From Pseudomonas tumuqii (lineage in GTDB: Bacteria; Pseudomonadota; Gammaproteobacteria; Pseudomonadales; Pseudomonadaceae): 64,000 nucleotides of DNA. Shown here one piece after another: positions 28,635 through 37,561 of this stretch (position 1 is its first letter; each line of letters opens with the position of its first letter). Both the position numbers and the translations under genes were made by a program. The stretch is taken from NCBI RefSeq assembly GCF_013184545.1, contig NZ_JAAOJA010000003.1, positions 1-64,000 on the forward strand, read 5' to 3'. The notes beneath the pieces are model-generated. The model was not told the origin of the DNA, made no database searches, and was given only the letters and a program-made list of their open reading frames with translations.

Positions 28635-29993
28635 GTGTTTTCCCAATTCGCCCTGCATGAACGTCTGCTGAAAGCCGTGGCTGCGCTGAACTTTACCGAG
28701 CCCACCCCGGTGCAGCTGGCGGCTATTCCGCTGGCGCTGCAAGGGCAGGATTTGCGGGTCACGGCACAGACCGGCAGCGGCAAGACGGCGGCCTTCGTCC
28801 TGCCGATGCTCAATCGCCTGTTGGGTGATGGTGCTTCCTCGCCGCGCATGAGTGTGCGCGCGATGATCATGCTGCCCACCCGTGAGCTGGCCCAGCAAAC
28901 CCTCAAGGAAGTCGAGCGCTTCGCCCAGTTCACCTTCCTCAAGGCCGGTTTGATCACCGGTGGTGAGGATTTCAAGATGCAGGCCGCGATGCTGCGCCGG
29001 GTCGACATCCTGATCGGCACACCGGGTCGCCTGATCGAACACGCCAACGCCGGCAACCTGCTGCTCGATGAAGTGGAAGTGCTGGTGCTCGACGAAGCCG
29101 ACCGCATGCTCGACATGGGTTTTGCCGAAGACGTGCAGCGTCTGAGCGAGCTGTGCAATGCCGAGCGCCAGACCCTGCTGTTCTCCGCGACCAGCGGTGG
29201 TGCGGGCCTGCGCGAGATCGTCGGCAAGGTACTCAAGGATCCGGAGCACCTGCAGCTCAATCGCGTCAGCCAGCTCAACGAAGGCACGCGTCAGCAGATC
29301 ATCACCGCCGACCACAACCATCACAAGGAGCGCCTGGTCGAGTGGCTGCTGGCCAACGAAACCTACGAGAAGGCGATCATCTTCACCAATACCCGGGTGC
29401 AGGCCGACCGCCTGTATGGCAAGTTGGTGGCCCACGATTTCAAGGTGTTCGTGCTGCACGGCGAGAAGGACCAGAAGGATCGCAAGTTGGCCATCGACCG
29501 CCTCAAGCAGGGCGCGGTGAAAATCCTGGTTGCCACCGATGTGGCTGCGCGCGGCCTGGATGTCGACGGTCTGGATATGGTGATCAACTTCGACATGCCG
29601 CGTTCGGGTGACGAGTACGTGCACCGCATCGGCCGTACCGGCCGCGCCGGTGCCGAAGGCCTGGCGATTTCGCTGATCTGCCACAACGACTGGGCCTTGA
29701 TGTCGAGCATCGAACGCTACCTCAAGCAGCGTTTCGAGCGGCGCAACATCAAGGACCTGAAGGGCATCTACCAGGGGCCGAAGAACCTCAAGGCGTCCGG
29801 CAAGGCGGTTGGGCCGAAGAAGAAAAAGGTCGACCCCAAGACCGGCAAGAAGCTGGCCGCGAAGAAACCGGCGGCCAAGGCGCCAAGCAAGCGCAATACC
29901 ATCAACAAACCCAAGGTCGCGGCGCCGGAATTGGTCAGCCAGGATGGCTTGGCACCGCTCAAGCGGCGCAAGCCGGCGCCTGCGGCGGAGTAA
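28635..29993 (+). CDS. DEAD-box ATP-dependent RNA helicase
   Basis: 452 residues. Q-motif region FTEPTPVQLAAIP (about 17-29), Walker A AQTGSGKT, PTRELAQQ, TPGRLIEH, DEAD in VLDEADRMLDMG, SAT motif FSATS, and C-terminal HRIGRTGRAG. The tail is lysine-rich (KKKKVDPKTGKKLAAKK), a likely RNA-binding extension, as in RhlE/SrmB-type proteins. Acts in ribosome assembly or RNA decay. GTG 28635 gives MFSQFALHERLL, the usual N-terminus for this group. Single gene. Confidence 0.92.
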   Translation: MFSQFALHERLLKAVAALNFTEPTPVQLAAIPLALQGQDLRVTAQTGSGKTAAFVLPMLNRLLGDGASSPRMSVRAMIMLPTRELAQQTLKEVERFAQFTFLKAGLITGGEDFKMQAAMLRRVDILIGTPGRLIEHANAGNLLLDEVEVLVLDEADRMLDMGFAEDVQRLSELCNAERQTLLFSATSGGAGLREIVGKVLKDPEHLQLNRVSQLNEGTRQQIITADHNHHKERLVEWLLANETYEKAIIFTNTRVQADRLYGKLVAHDFKVFVLHGEKDQKDRKLAIDRLKQGAVKILVATDVAARGLDVDGLDMVINFDMPRSGDEYVHRIGRTGRAGAEGLAISLICHNDWALMSSIERYLKQRFERRNIKDLKGIYQGPKNLKASGKAVGPKKKKVDPKTGKKLAAKKPAAKAPSKRNTINKPKVAAPELVSQDGLAPLKRRKPAPAAE

Positions 29994-30093
29994 GCCAGCG
30001 CTGTCTGCTAGGGTGGGTTTCAGCCCACCGACGTGGTCAACCGTGGCGGGCCGAAGCGGATCGCCGCCCGACCTACGGCACTACCAGGCCAAT

Positions 30094-31074
30094 TTATTTC
30101 GGCACGATCAATATCTTGCCGTCGCGCTCGCCGCTGGCGGCCGCGGCCACCGCCTCCTTGATCTGGCTGACGTCATAGGTGGCCGCCACGCGGGTGTGCA
30201 GCTTGCCACTGGCGATCAGTTGGGTCAGCTCGCCGAATACCTGCATCTGCTCGGCCGGGGTGGCTTTCTGGAACCATTTGGCCAGCCAGAAGCCGCGCAG
30301 GCTCACGTCGCGGAACACGAAGGACGCCGGTGAAACCTGGCAGGGCTGGCGGCTCATCATGCCGTAGTTGACCAGCACGCCGCCCTCGCTGAGGCTCGCG
30401 GCCAGATGGTCGGTGGCCTCGCCGCCCACCGCATCGATGCCCAGGCGCACGGCTTCGTCGTCGGTGGCCGCGCGTACGCGCTTGGCCAGATCCGCGCCAT
30501 CGACCAGCACCACGTCGCCGCCTTCGGCCTGCACCCCAGCCACTGCCGACTCACGGCGCACCACGTTGATGGTCTTGAAGCCGCGCAGCTTGGCCAGCTG
30601 GATCAGGTAGCTGCCGACGCCCGAGTTGGCGGCGTTCTGGATCACCCAGTCGCCGGGTTTGAGGTCGACGAACTGGCTGAGCAGCAGGGCGGCGGTCGGC
30701 GGATTGACGGTCAGCATCGCCAGTTGCAGCGGGTCGGCTTCTGGCAGCGGGATCAGCTTGTTCGCCGGGGCATTGAGGTGGCTGACCCAAGTGCCGCAGC
30801 CGACCGGCAGCAGCACCAGTTGGCCGACCTTGAGGTTGCTCACCTCCGCTCCCAGTTCTGTGACGCGGCCGACCCCTTCGTTGCCGCCAATCGCCGGCAG
30901 CGGCGGCAGCATGCCGTATTCGCCGGTGAGGGTGAGGACGTCGGAGGGGTTGATCGGCGCGGCCGCCACCTTGATCCGCACCTGGCCAGCGGCCGGTGGC
31001 GGTAGCTGCAGTTCGACCGCTTCGATCACCTCTTGCGGAACCGGGCCGCGGGTTTGGTATTCGGCTTTGAGCAT
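30094..31074 (-). CDS. MDR-family zinc-independent alcohol dehydrogenase / enoyl reductase-like
   Basis: 326 residues. N-terminal GroES-like domain (GEYGMLPPLPAIGGNEGVGRV in parts) and a Rossmann domain with NAANSGVGSYLIQLAK. The pattern NPPTAALLL and NAANSGVG matches the MECR/ETR1 2-enoyl thioester reductase branch rather than zinc dehydrogenases. Reduces enoyl-CoA/ACP or quinone substrates with NADPH. Convergent to the DEAD-box helicase gene; single gene. Confidence 0.85.
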   Translation of the reverse strand: MLKAEYQTRGPVPQEVIEAVELQLPPPAAGQVRIKVAAAPINPSDVLTLTGEYGMLPPLPAIGGNEGVGRVTELGAEVSNLKVGQLVLLPVGCGTWVSHLNAPANKLIPLPEADPLQLAMLTVNPPTAALLLSQFVDLKPGDWVIQNAANSGVGSYLIQLAKLRGFKTINVVRRESAVAGVQAEGGDVVLVDGADLAKRVRAATDDEAVRLGIDAVGGEATDHLAASLSEGGVLVNYGMMSRQPCQVSPASFVFRDVSLRGFWLAKWFQKATPAEQMQVFGELTQLIASGKLHTRVAATYDVSQIKEAVAAAASGERDGKILIVPK

Positions 31075-31433
31075 GCTGCTTCTCCAGTTGATGGCGATTC
31101 ATTCAGAGGACTGAGTCTAGTCCGGAGTGGCTATGCCGCGATGAATCCCGTTCAATAGATCCCTGTGATTGCACTTGGCTTGCTGCACCCGAGCCCGTGA
31201 AACCTTGACTGCCCTTTCCGGGTCGGAACTCTAGAGCACCTGGCCTTGGGCAAGGGAGGGTTTCGCGTTCGGCACGCCGAGCGGCCTGCTGAGGGGGAGG
31301 TGGGCGTGCAACCAGGATCTGATCGAGCGCCTGTTGCATCCACCGCCTGCACACACATGGGGTCGCAACCTGGCTGTACGTTCACCCTGAGTGGCCGTTT
31401 ATGCTGCACGACAGCGCAACTAAGGGAACTGGC
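31075..31433. other. intergenic region, no gene seen
   Basis: About 360 bases between the divergent oxidoreductase and binding-protein genes. It should hold both promoters; no repeat-family member or RNA gene was recognised. Confidence 0.5.
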
Positions 31434-32156
31434 ATGCAGTGGATGTTAGGGATGGTGCTGCTCTGGTTCAGTCTCGCAATTTCGGCTGAACCGTTGCGCC
31501 TGGGTATCGGGACGCACAAGCCGCCTTATGTGTTTGAAGGTGAGGCGCGGGGACTGGAGTACGAGATAGTGGCGGCTGCCGCGAAGCGCGCCGGCTTTGC
31601 CATGCAAGTCTTGTATATGCCGATGGAACGCCTGCACTGGCTGTTGCGCCGTGGCGAGATCGATGCCATCGCCACCACTAACCAGCAGAGCGGCATCGAT
31701 GCCTTCTATTCCGAGCCGCATATCTACTACCAGAATGTTGCCGTGGCATTGCGCGCGCGCAACTACAAGATCGAGCGGATAGCCGATCTGGGCAATTACT
31801 CGGTCAGCACATTTCAACGTGCACGCTTCTTGCTCGGTAGCGAATTTCAGCGGATGGCGCAGAACAACCCGCGCTATCGCGAAGAGGCGCAGCAGATCGC
31901 GCGTAACCGCCTGCTCTACAGCGGGCGGATCGAAGTGGTGGTGGCGGATATACGGATCCTGCGCTATCTCAATCGTGAGGTGCTCGATCAGGTCGATGTC
32001 AGCCAGCCATTGACCGAATACTGGATCTTCGCGCCAACGCCCTATCAGGTCGGCTTTCGCCATGAGGCCCAGCGCGATCGCTTCAATCGAGGGCTTGCTG
32101 CCATTCGTGCGAGTGGCGAGTACCGCGCGATCGAGCGGCGTTACGCGATGTATTGA
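31434..32156 (+). CDS. periplasmic solute-binding-like protein (SBP_bac_3 fold)
   Basis: 240 residues after choosing ATG 31434 (AGGGA upstream), which gives the signal peptide MQWMLGMVLLWFSLAISA. Pattern of type-3 solute-binding proteins: LRLGIGTHKPPYVFEGEARGLEYEI at the start of the mature protein in parts, then LHWLLRRGEIDAIA. No transporter genes adjacent, like its distant paralogue at 11266. Ligand unknown. Confidence 0.78.
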   Translation: MQWMLGMVLLWFSLAISAEPLRLGIGTHKPPYVFEGEARGLEYEIVAAAAKRAGFAMQVLYMPMERLHWLLRRGEIDAIATTNQQSGIDAFYSEPHIYYQNVAVALRARNYKIERIADLGNYSVSTFQRARFLLGSEFQRMAQNNPRYREEAQQIARNRLLYSGRIEVVVADIRILRYLNREVLDQVDVSQPLTEYWIFAPTPYQVGFRHEAQRDRFNRGLAAIRASGEYRAIERRYAMY

Positions 32157-32257
32157 ACTCGACATCTGGAGTAACGCCCCTGGGCTGCAAGTCGGACAGT
32201 GCTGGTGCATGATTCGAACATCCGGCTCCGCCACTTTCCGCCGCGAAGGAGAGAAGC

Positions 32258-33409
32258 ATGCTGCATACACCCCTACTGGCGATTCTGGGCTTGAGCGGCG
32301 TGCTGCTGATGCCGCCGGCTACCGCGCAGGTCCGCGAATACCCCAGCGAACACGGCACCCTGCAGGTCAGCCAAGTGGTCGCCGGGCTGGAGCATCCCTG
32401 GAGCATGGCTTTTCTGCCTGATCGGCAAGGCCTGCTGGTCACCGAGCGGCCTGGGCGTTTGCGCCTGGTAACGCTGCAGGGCGTGCTGTCCGAGCCGATC
32501 AGCGGGGTGCCGGCCGTATACGCCAGAAGCCAGGGCGGGCTGCTCGATGTGGCGCTGTCGCCCGAGTTTGCCGAGGACCGCCTGGTTTATCTGTCCTATG
32601 CCGAGGCCGGTGATGGGGAGTACGCCGGTACTGCGGTCGGGCGCGCCAGGTTGTCCCCGGATAACCGCCAGCTGCAAGATTTTGAGGTGATTTTCCGCCA
32701 GCTGCCAAAACTGTCCAGCGGCGCGCATTTCGGTTCGCGGTTGGTGTTCGACCGCGACGGTCATCTGTTCATCGCCCTCGGCGAAAACAACCAGCGCTCG
32801 ACCGCACAGGACCTCGACAAGCTGCAAGGCAAGGTGGTGCGCCTGCACCCGGACGGCAAAGTGCCGCGCGACAATCCCTTTGTCGGTCAGGCAGGCGTGC
32901 GCCCGGAAATCTGGTCTTACGGCCATCGCAACCAGCAAGGGGCGGCACTCAACCCCTCGACCGGGCAGTTGTGGACCCACGAGCATGGCCCGCGTGGCGG
33001 CGATGAGATCAACATCCCGCAAGCCGGCAAGAACTACGGCTGGCCGCTCGCCACCCATGGGCTCAACTATTCGTTCCTGCCGATTCCGGAAGCCCAGGGC
33101 AAGGCGGTCGCCGGCACCGAACCGCCGCACTATGTCTGGGAAAAGTCACCGGCAATCAGCGGCATGGCGTTCTATGACGGCGAGCGCCTTGCCGCCTGGC
33201 GAGGCAACCTGTTCATCGGTGCGCTGGTCGGGCAGGCGCTGATTCGCCTGGAATTGCGTGGCGATCAGGTGGTGCATGAGGAGCGTCTGCTGGAACAGCT
33301 CGATGCGCGCATCCGCGATGTGCGCCAGGGGCCGGATGGCTATCTCTATGTGCTGACCGACGCCAGCAACGGACAGTTGCTGCGCCTGGCCCTGCAGCCC
33401 CGGGAGTAA
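32258..33409 (+). CDS. PQQ-dependent aldose sugar dehydrogenase (YliI/Asd-like)
   Basis: 383 residues with a signal peptide (MLHTPLLAILGLSGVLLMPPATA). Six-bladed propeller of the soluble quinoprotein glucose dehydrogenase family: LEHPWSMAFLPD near 45-56, VFDRDGHLFIALGENN (about 164-179) and HEHGPRGGDEINIPQ (about 242-256), which hold the calcium/PQQ ligands and the substrate histidine. Oxidises sugars in the periplasm. Runs convergently to the LTA-synthase-like gene; GCGCCG/CGGCGC arms near 33412 lie between them but lack a T run. Confidence 0.9.
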   Translation: MLHTPLLAILGLSGVLLMPPATAQVREYPSEHGTLQVSQVVAGLEHPWSMAFLPDRQGLLVTERPGRLRLVTLQGVLSEPISGVPAVYARSQGGLLDVALSPEFAEDRLVYLSYAEAGDGEYAGTAVGRARLSPDNRQLQDFEVIFRQLPKLSSGAHFGSRLVFDRDGHLFIALGENNQRSTAQDLDKLQGKVVRLHPDGKVPRDNPFVGQAGVRPEIWSYGHRNQQGAALNPSTGQLWTHEHGPRGGDEINIPQAGKNYGWPLATHGLNYSFLPIPEAQGKAVAGTEPPHYVWEKSPAISGMAFYDGERLAAWRGNLFIGALVGQALIRLELRGDQVVHEERLLEQLDARIRDVRQGPDGYLYVLTDASNGQLLRLALQPRE

Positions 33410-33426
33410 GCGCCGGTTTACGGCGC

Positions 33427-35667
33427 TCAGCGGGTCTTCTGGGCGTCGTCCTCGTCGGTCTTGGCCGCCAACAGCTTGGGTTTCAGCGGCCTGCTGGTCA
33501 CGCTGAAATCGAGGATCTCGATGGCGCCTTTACCCTCGCCGAGCAGGTGGAAGGAGAACGCCTTGCGTGCGGCCAGGTTGTTGAAGCTGAAGCTGACCTC
33601 GATCGGCTTGTCCTGGGTCAGACGCGGCAGTTCAGGGATCGGCAGGGCCACGTCGCGCTCGAACTCCTTGGTTTTCAACTGCAGCGTGGCACCTCTGCTA
33701 TCCATGCCGACGCCACGCACCTTCAGGGTGACGGTGGTTTGCGTGCCGCGGGGCAGCTCCAGGTACTGGGCGCCGACCAGACTGTCCGCCCAGTCGTCGC
33801 CGACTTTGCGTTTCAGCTTGATGCGTTTGCGGTTGGCGAACTGGTAGTGCAGTTGCGCCTGACCGTTGTGCAGGGATTGGTTGAGCAGGGTGGCGCGCTG
33901 GCTGACCAGGCGCGCCTCGCGGCCGCTGATACGGCCGAGGTAAGCCGCGCTATCGGCAATGAACCCACTGCTGGCATAGCGCCGGCAGACTTGCTGGAAG
34001 TCGCATTCGGTGAAGGTGCCCAGGCCGTCGTGCTGGCGCAGCATGCCGTTGGTGGCGGATAGCATGGCCCGCCCGCTGGTGTAGTCGCGCAGCAGCGAGC
34101 GGCCGGCGATATTTTCCGGGACTGGCAGGGCGAAATAGTCGAGCACCGAAGCCGTCAGGTCGACGTGCCCGTAGACGCCAGTCTTCAGCGCCGGCAGTTG
34201 CGCCTGCTCCGGCGCCAGCAGCAGGTTGAAGCCCCAGGCCGACGCCAGGCGCACGTTTTCCACGCCATGGGATTCGTCGGAGGTGATCAGTACCAGGGTG
34301 TCCTTGAGCACGCCCTGTTTCTCCAGCCCGACGAGGAAATCCGCCACGGCATCGTCCAGGTAGGCGACTACTGCCTGCTTGGCGGTCGGGTAGCGGTCAA
34401 GGTAGTCCTGCGGTGCCGAGTAGGGCTGGTGGGTGCCGACGGTGAGCAGAGTGAGCATCCAGGGGCGTTTCTGCTGGCGCAGTTGCTTCACATACTTCAG
34501 GGCGCCTTCGAAATAGGTCTTGTCGTCCACGCCCCAGCCGAATTCCAGGTAGGGTTTTTTCTTGAACCAGTCGCGGCCCAGGGTCTTGTCGAAGCCCATG
34601 CGCGGCATGATCTGGTCCTTGGCCATGAAGCGCAGTCCGGCGCCTTGCAGGTAATGGGTGGTGAAACCGCGCTGGCGCAGCTGCGCCGGAAGGCACTGCT
34701 CGCTGCGCTGGGGATTGCCGAGCAGTTCGATGCCTTTTGGCGTGCCGGAGTCGAGCTTGCTGTAATCGCCGCAGAGCATGGCGTACAGGCCGCGAATGGT
34801 CTGGTGGCTGTGCAGCACATAGTCCGGGGTGAGCATGCCGCGCTCGGCCCACTGGCTGAGCCGCGGCATCAGCGCCTGCCGATAGCTGCTGCGCAGCGCC
34901 TTGCGGCTGGCGTCGATATAGGCGCCCGGGATGCCTTCCAGGGTGATGATCAGCACATTGCGCGCCTGTCCCGGGTGGTCGAGCAGCGGTGTGCCGGCGA
35001 GGTCGAGCTGGTTGAACGCGCTGATGTCCGGCGGGCTGCTGGGTTGGTCGCCGGCCAGCCAGTCCTCGAGGCGTAACTGTCCGGCGCTCAGGCTTTCTGC
35101 CAGCATCTTGTGCGGCAGGTTGAACTGCAGCCATTGGGCGGCTTCGCTGGGGCTGCGGTACTGGTAGACGGCATGAGTCACCAGTAATGACAGCGGGGCC
35201 AGCAGCCAGACCAGTTTGATGCCTTGCCGCGGCGGTGCGCTCGGCCGCCGGCTCAGCAGCAGGTGCAGGGCGATACCAAACGTCAGCGCCAGGGCCAACA
35301 AGGGGTGGCTCAGGCCACCGCCCTGGGTCGAGTGACGGACGAATTGGGCATCGCCCAGGTAGTGCAGATCTGCCGGCTCGGGCATGCGCCCGACCGCGCT
35401 GACCAGTTCGGCACTGCTCAGGCTGAAACTGCACCAGATCAGGAGCACGGGCAGGCGCAGCAACCAGCTGCGGCCGTGCAGCAGGATCAGCAGCAGGCTA
35501 CCGATGGCCAGATCCGACAGGTAACCGAACGGGTGCGACCAGCCCAGCCCGTAGCGACTGACCAGTGGGATCACGATCAATACCAAGGCCAATGTCAGCG
35601 GGGCGCTGGCCGGGTGCTGCAGCCAATGGCTGGGTGGGCGCACGGAGACTCCAGAGGTAGTTGTCAT
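33427..35667 (-). CDS. LTA synthase-like sulfatase (phosphoglycerol transferase family)
   Basis: 746 residues from ATG 35667. Four to five N-terminal membrane helices (about 15-190), then an extracytoplasmic sulfatase fold with the metal/nucleophile region VLIITLEGIPGAYI (about 245-258) and LITSDESHGVEN (about 437-448), which holds the metal-binding Asp/His pair. The C-terminal 200 residues form a beta-rich accessory part. In Gram-negatives such proteins transfer phosphoglycerol to periplasmic glucans or modify lipids. Start is uncertain: a GTG at 35709 adds 14 residues, and neither start has a clear ribosome site. Confidence 0.82.
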   Translation of the reverse strand: MTTTSGVSVRPPSHWLQHPASAPLTLALVLIVIPLVSRYGLGWSHPFGYLSDLAIGSLLLILLHGRSWLLRLPVLLIWCSFSLSSAELVSAVGRMPEPADLHYLGDAQFVRHSTQGGGLSHPLLALALTFGIALHLLLSRRPSAPPRQGIKLVWLLAPLSLLVTHAVYQYRSPSEAAQWLQFNLPHKMLAESLSAGQLRLEDWLAGDQPSSPPDISAFNQLDLAGTPLLDHPGQARNVLIITLEGIPGAYIDASRKALRSSYRQALMPRLSQWAERGMLTPDYVLHSHQTIRGLYAMLCGDYSKLDSGTPKGIELLGNPQRSEQCLPAQLRQRGFTTHYLQGAGLRFMAKDQIMPRMGFDKTLGRDWFKKKPYLEFGWGVDDKTYFEGALKYVKQLRQQKRPWMLTLLTVGTHQPYSAPQDYLDRYPTAKQAVVAYLDDAVADFLVGLEKQGVLKDTLVLITSDESHGVENVRLASAWGFNLLLAPEQAQLPALKTGVYGHVDLTASVLDYFALPVPENIAGRSLLRDYTSGRAMLSATNGMLRQHDGLGTFTECDFQQVCRRYASSGFIADSAAYLGRISGREARLVSQRATLLNQSLHNGQAQLHYQFANRKRIKLKRKVGDDWADSLVGAQYLELPRGTQTTVTLKVRGVGMDSRGATLQLKTKEFERDVALPIPELPRLTQDKPIEVSFSFNNLAARKAFSFHLLGEGKGAIEILDFSVTSRPLKPKLLAAKTDEDDAQKTR

Positions 35668-35860
35668 AGATGTAGAGATGTAGATGATCGACAGCAGTGC
35701 CGAGTTCACCGCAGAGCGCGATTAGACATGATTCTGAAACATGCGTGTGCTAACCGCCAGTGGGGGCAGTTGAATTCACTGAAATAGAGGGGAGAGGATG
35801 AAGCATTAGCCCAGCGCCTTGTCTGGGGGAGCAAAGCGCTGCGGGGCTAAGGTAAGTCGG

Positions 35861-36049
35861 CTATTTCTTGCCGATGGTGATCTGCTTGGAAGCGCCGTAG
35901 ACCTGGCCACTGACACCCTTGGCGATCTGCTGGATTTCACCGCCGGAGTTCAAGAAGGCGGCGATCTGTGCATCAATCGAGGCGCTGGTTTCGACGGCTG
36001 GAGCTGGCTTGGGCTTGCTGTTTGATGCTTTAACGCGCATGGCGGCCAT
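35861..36049 (-). CDS. small conserved-type protein of unknown function
   Basis: 62 residues. Basic, proline-containing N-terminus (MRVKASNSKPKPAPA) and a compact C-terminal part (DAQIAAFLNSGGEIQQIAKG ... QITIGKK). AGG lies 4 bases before the first ATG; a second in-frame ATG 9 bases in is possible. Function not recognised. A long imperfect hairpin at 35806-35850 follows the stop codon and could act as a 3' stabiliser. Confidence 0.55.
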   Translation of the reverse strand: MAAMRVKASNSKPKPAPAVETSASIDAQIAAFLNSGGEIQQIAKGVSGQVYGASKQITIGKK

Positions 36050-36373
36050 TAACCTATTTAAAAATTAATTTGGCCGCCGATTGTACACGAACGACTTGAC
36101 AATTACTTGGTAAATAACGCTGGCAACTCAAGTTGCGACTATACCGGTGATTTGCCGAATGGATGAATAGTGCTGATGGCACTGAGTAAACCATTGTTTT
36201 ATCAGCGCTCTATTAGAGACGTGAGCTGCCTGTCGGTTCTCGCTGACGGGCGCTTTCCGCTGGTCGGATCGCTTCGGGCGCCCTGGCCAGTCCCGGTGAG
36301 TCCGCGTGTCGACGCCAGGAAACCAGGCCGCAACTCAGGTAGAATGTCCGGCTCGCAACGAGGGTAGGGCACC
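36050..36373. other. divergent intergenic region, AT-rich
   Basis: About 324 bases between the small gene (minus) and the cvfB-like gene (plus). The left part is AT-rich and should hold promoters; a perfect TTGACA lies at 36095-36100 without a well-spaced -10. No coding frame accepted. Confidence 0.5.
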
Positions 36374-37216
36374 ATGGCTGTAATCGGACGAATGAATAGT
36401 TTGCAGGTCGTGAAACACACCGACTTTGGCCTGTATCTGGATGGCGGCGCGGATGGCGAAATATTGCTGCCCAAGCGCTATATCCCCAAAGACACGCCAA
36501 GTGAGGTGGAAGACTGGCTGAATGTATTTATTTACCTGGACAGCGATGACAAGCTGATTGCCACCACGGAAACCCCGAAAGTGCAGGTCGGTCAATTTGC
36601 CAGCCTGAAAGTGGTGGATATCAACCGCGTCGGTTTATTTCTCGACTGGGGGTTGCCGAAAGATCTGCTCTTGCCCCATTCGGAAGAGAAGCGCCCGCTG
36701 CAAGTTGGCGACTACTGCGTGGTCTACGTGTTTGTCGACAAGCGCAGCAAGCGCATCACCGCCACTGCGCGCCTGGATCGTTACCTGGACACCGTGCCGG
36801 CCACCTACACGGTCGGTCAGGAAGTCGGCCTGCTGGTGGTCGAGTCCACCGACATGGGCTTCAAGGCGATCATCAACGGCAAACACTGGGGCCTGATCCA
36901 CAAGAACGAACTGTTCAAGTTCCTGCGCAGTGGCATGCAGGAGAAGGGCTTCATCAAGGAAGTGCGTGCCGACGGTAAGATCAGCCTGAGCCTGCAGGCG
37001 GTTGGGCAGGAAGCGGCGAGCAGCCTGGGCGAGCAGATCCTGGCCAAGCTGCGCGAGCACGATGGCGTGCTGCCCCTCAATGACAAGAGTTCGCCAGAAG
37101 CCATCAGCGCCCTGTTTCGCGTCAGCAAAGGCAACTTCAAGAAGGCCATCGGCGGCTTGTACAAACAGGGTCGCATCGTGATTTACGACGACCACATCGA
37201 ACTGGCCGCCAAGTAA
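36374..37216 (+). CDS. CvfB-type S1 RNA-binding protein
   Basis: 280 residues. Tandem S1-like domains: residues about 1-65 (LQVVKHTDFGLYLDGG), 70-135 (LKVVDINRVGLFLDWGLPKDLLLP) and 145-210 (VVESTDMGFKAIING), then a winged-helix C-terminus (ISALFRVSKGNFKKAIGGLYKQGRI). This order is diagnostic of the CvfB/YitL family, RNA-binding regulators of virulence genes in staphylococci; the role in pseudomonads is unknown. A hairpin terminator follows, then tRNA-Thr. Confidence 0.9.
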   Translation: MAVIGRMNSLQVVKHTDFGLYLDGGADGEILLPKRYIPKDTPSEVEDWLNVFIYLDSDDKLIATTETPKVQVGQFASLKVVDINRVGLFLDWGLPKDLLLPHSEEKRPLQVGDYCVVYVFVDKRSKRITATARLDRYLDTVPATYTVGQEVGLLVVESTDMGFKAIINGKHWGLIHKNELFKFLRSGMQEKGFIKEVRADGKISLSLQAVGQEAASSLGEQILAKLREHDGVLPLNDKSSPEAISALFRVSKGNFKKAIGGLYKQGRIVIYDDHIELAAK

Positions 37217-37236
37217 CGGCGTTTCCCCCGGCAGAG

Positions 37237-37267
37237 GGTGCGCTGGGTGTGCCTCAGCACCGGTTTT
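37237..37267 (+). terminator. probable terminator of the cvfB-like gene
   Basis: GGTGC...GCACC arms, partly extended inwards (GCTG/CAGC), followed by GGTTTTTT. Lies 20 bases after the stop codon. Confidence 0.5.
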
Positions 37268-37321
37268 TTACAAAACCCGCTTGAGCGCCCGCGGACTCCA
37301 TTGAATAATGCCCAGGCTTTT

Positions 37322-37397
37322 GCCGTTGTAGCTCAGTTGGTAGAGCACGTCATTCGTAATGATGGGGTCGGGGGTTCGATTCCTCTCAACGGCACCA
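37322..37397 (+). tRNA. tRNA-Thr (anticodon CGT)
   Basis: 76 bases including encoded CCA. Acceptor stem GCCGTTG / CAACGGC, D-arm with AGCTCAGTTGGTAGAGC, anticodon loop TTCGTAA (CGT, reads ACG), T-arm with GGTTCGATTCC. An integrase gene starts 165 bases downstream, so the 3' end is the likely integration site (attL) of the island. Confidence 0.97.
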
Positions 37398-37442
37398 ATA
37401 CTATGTTTCAGCATGTTCCCGTATGATGCTGAAACCCTCATA

Positions 37443-37467
37443 AACCGGCCGTCGTAGCCGGTTTTTT
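37443..37467 (+). terminator. intrinsic terminator after tRNA-Thr
   Basis: Perfect AACCGGC / GCCGGTT arms with a 7-base loop and a T run, 46 bases downstream of the tRNA. Confidence 0.8.
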
Positions 37468-37561
37468 ATTCCTGCTTGTTTCTCTATGTCCCCGTATAGC
37501 CGTTGATGCCGTGTATGCCTGCTTGTATGCTTCTGAGTAACGCGAACTTAGGCATACAAAA

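Noticed and set aside
35806..35850. Intrinsic terminator between the LTA-synthase-like gene and the small gene
   Set aside because: Long imperfect hairpin but no T run on either strand; kept only as a possible 3' structure.
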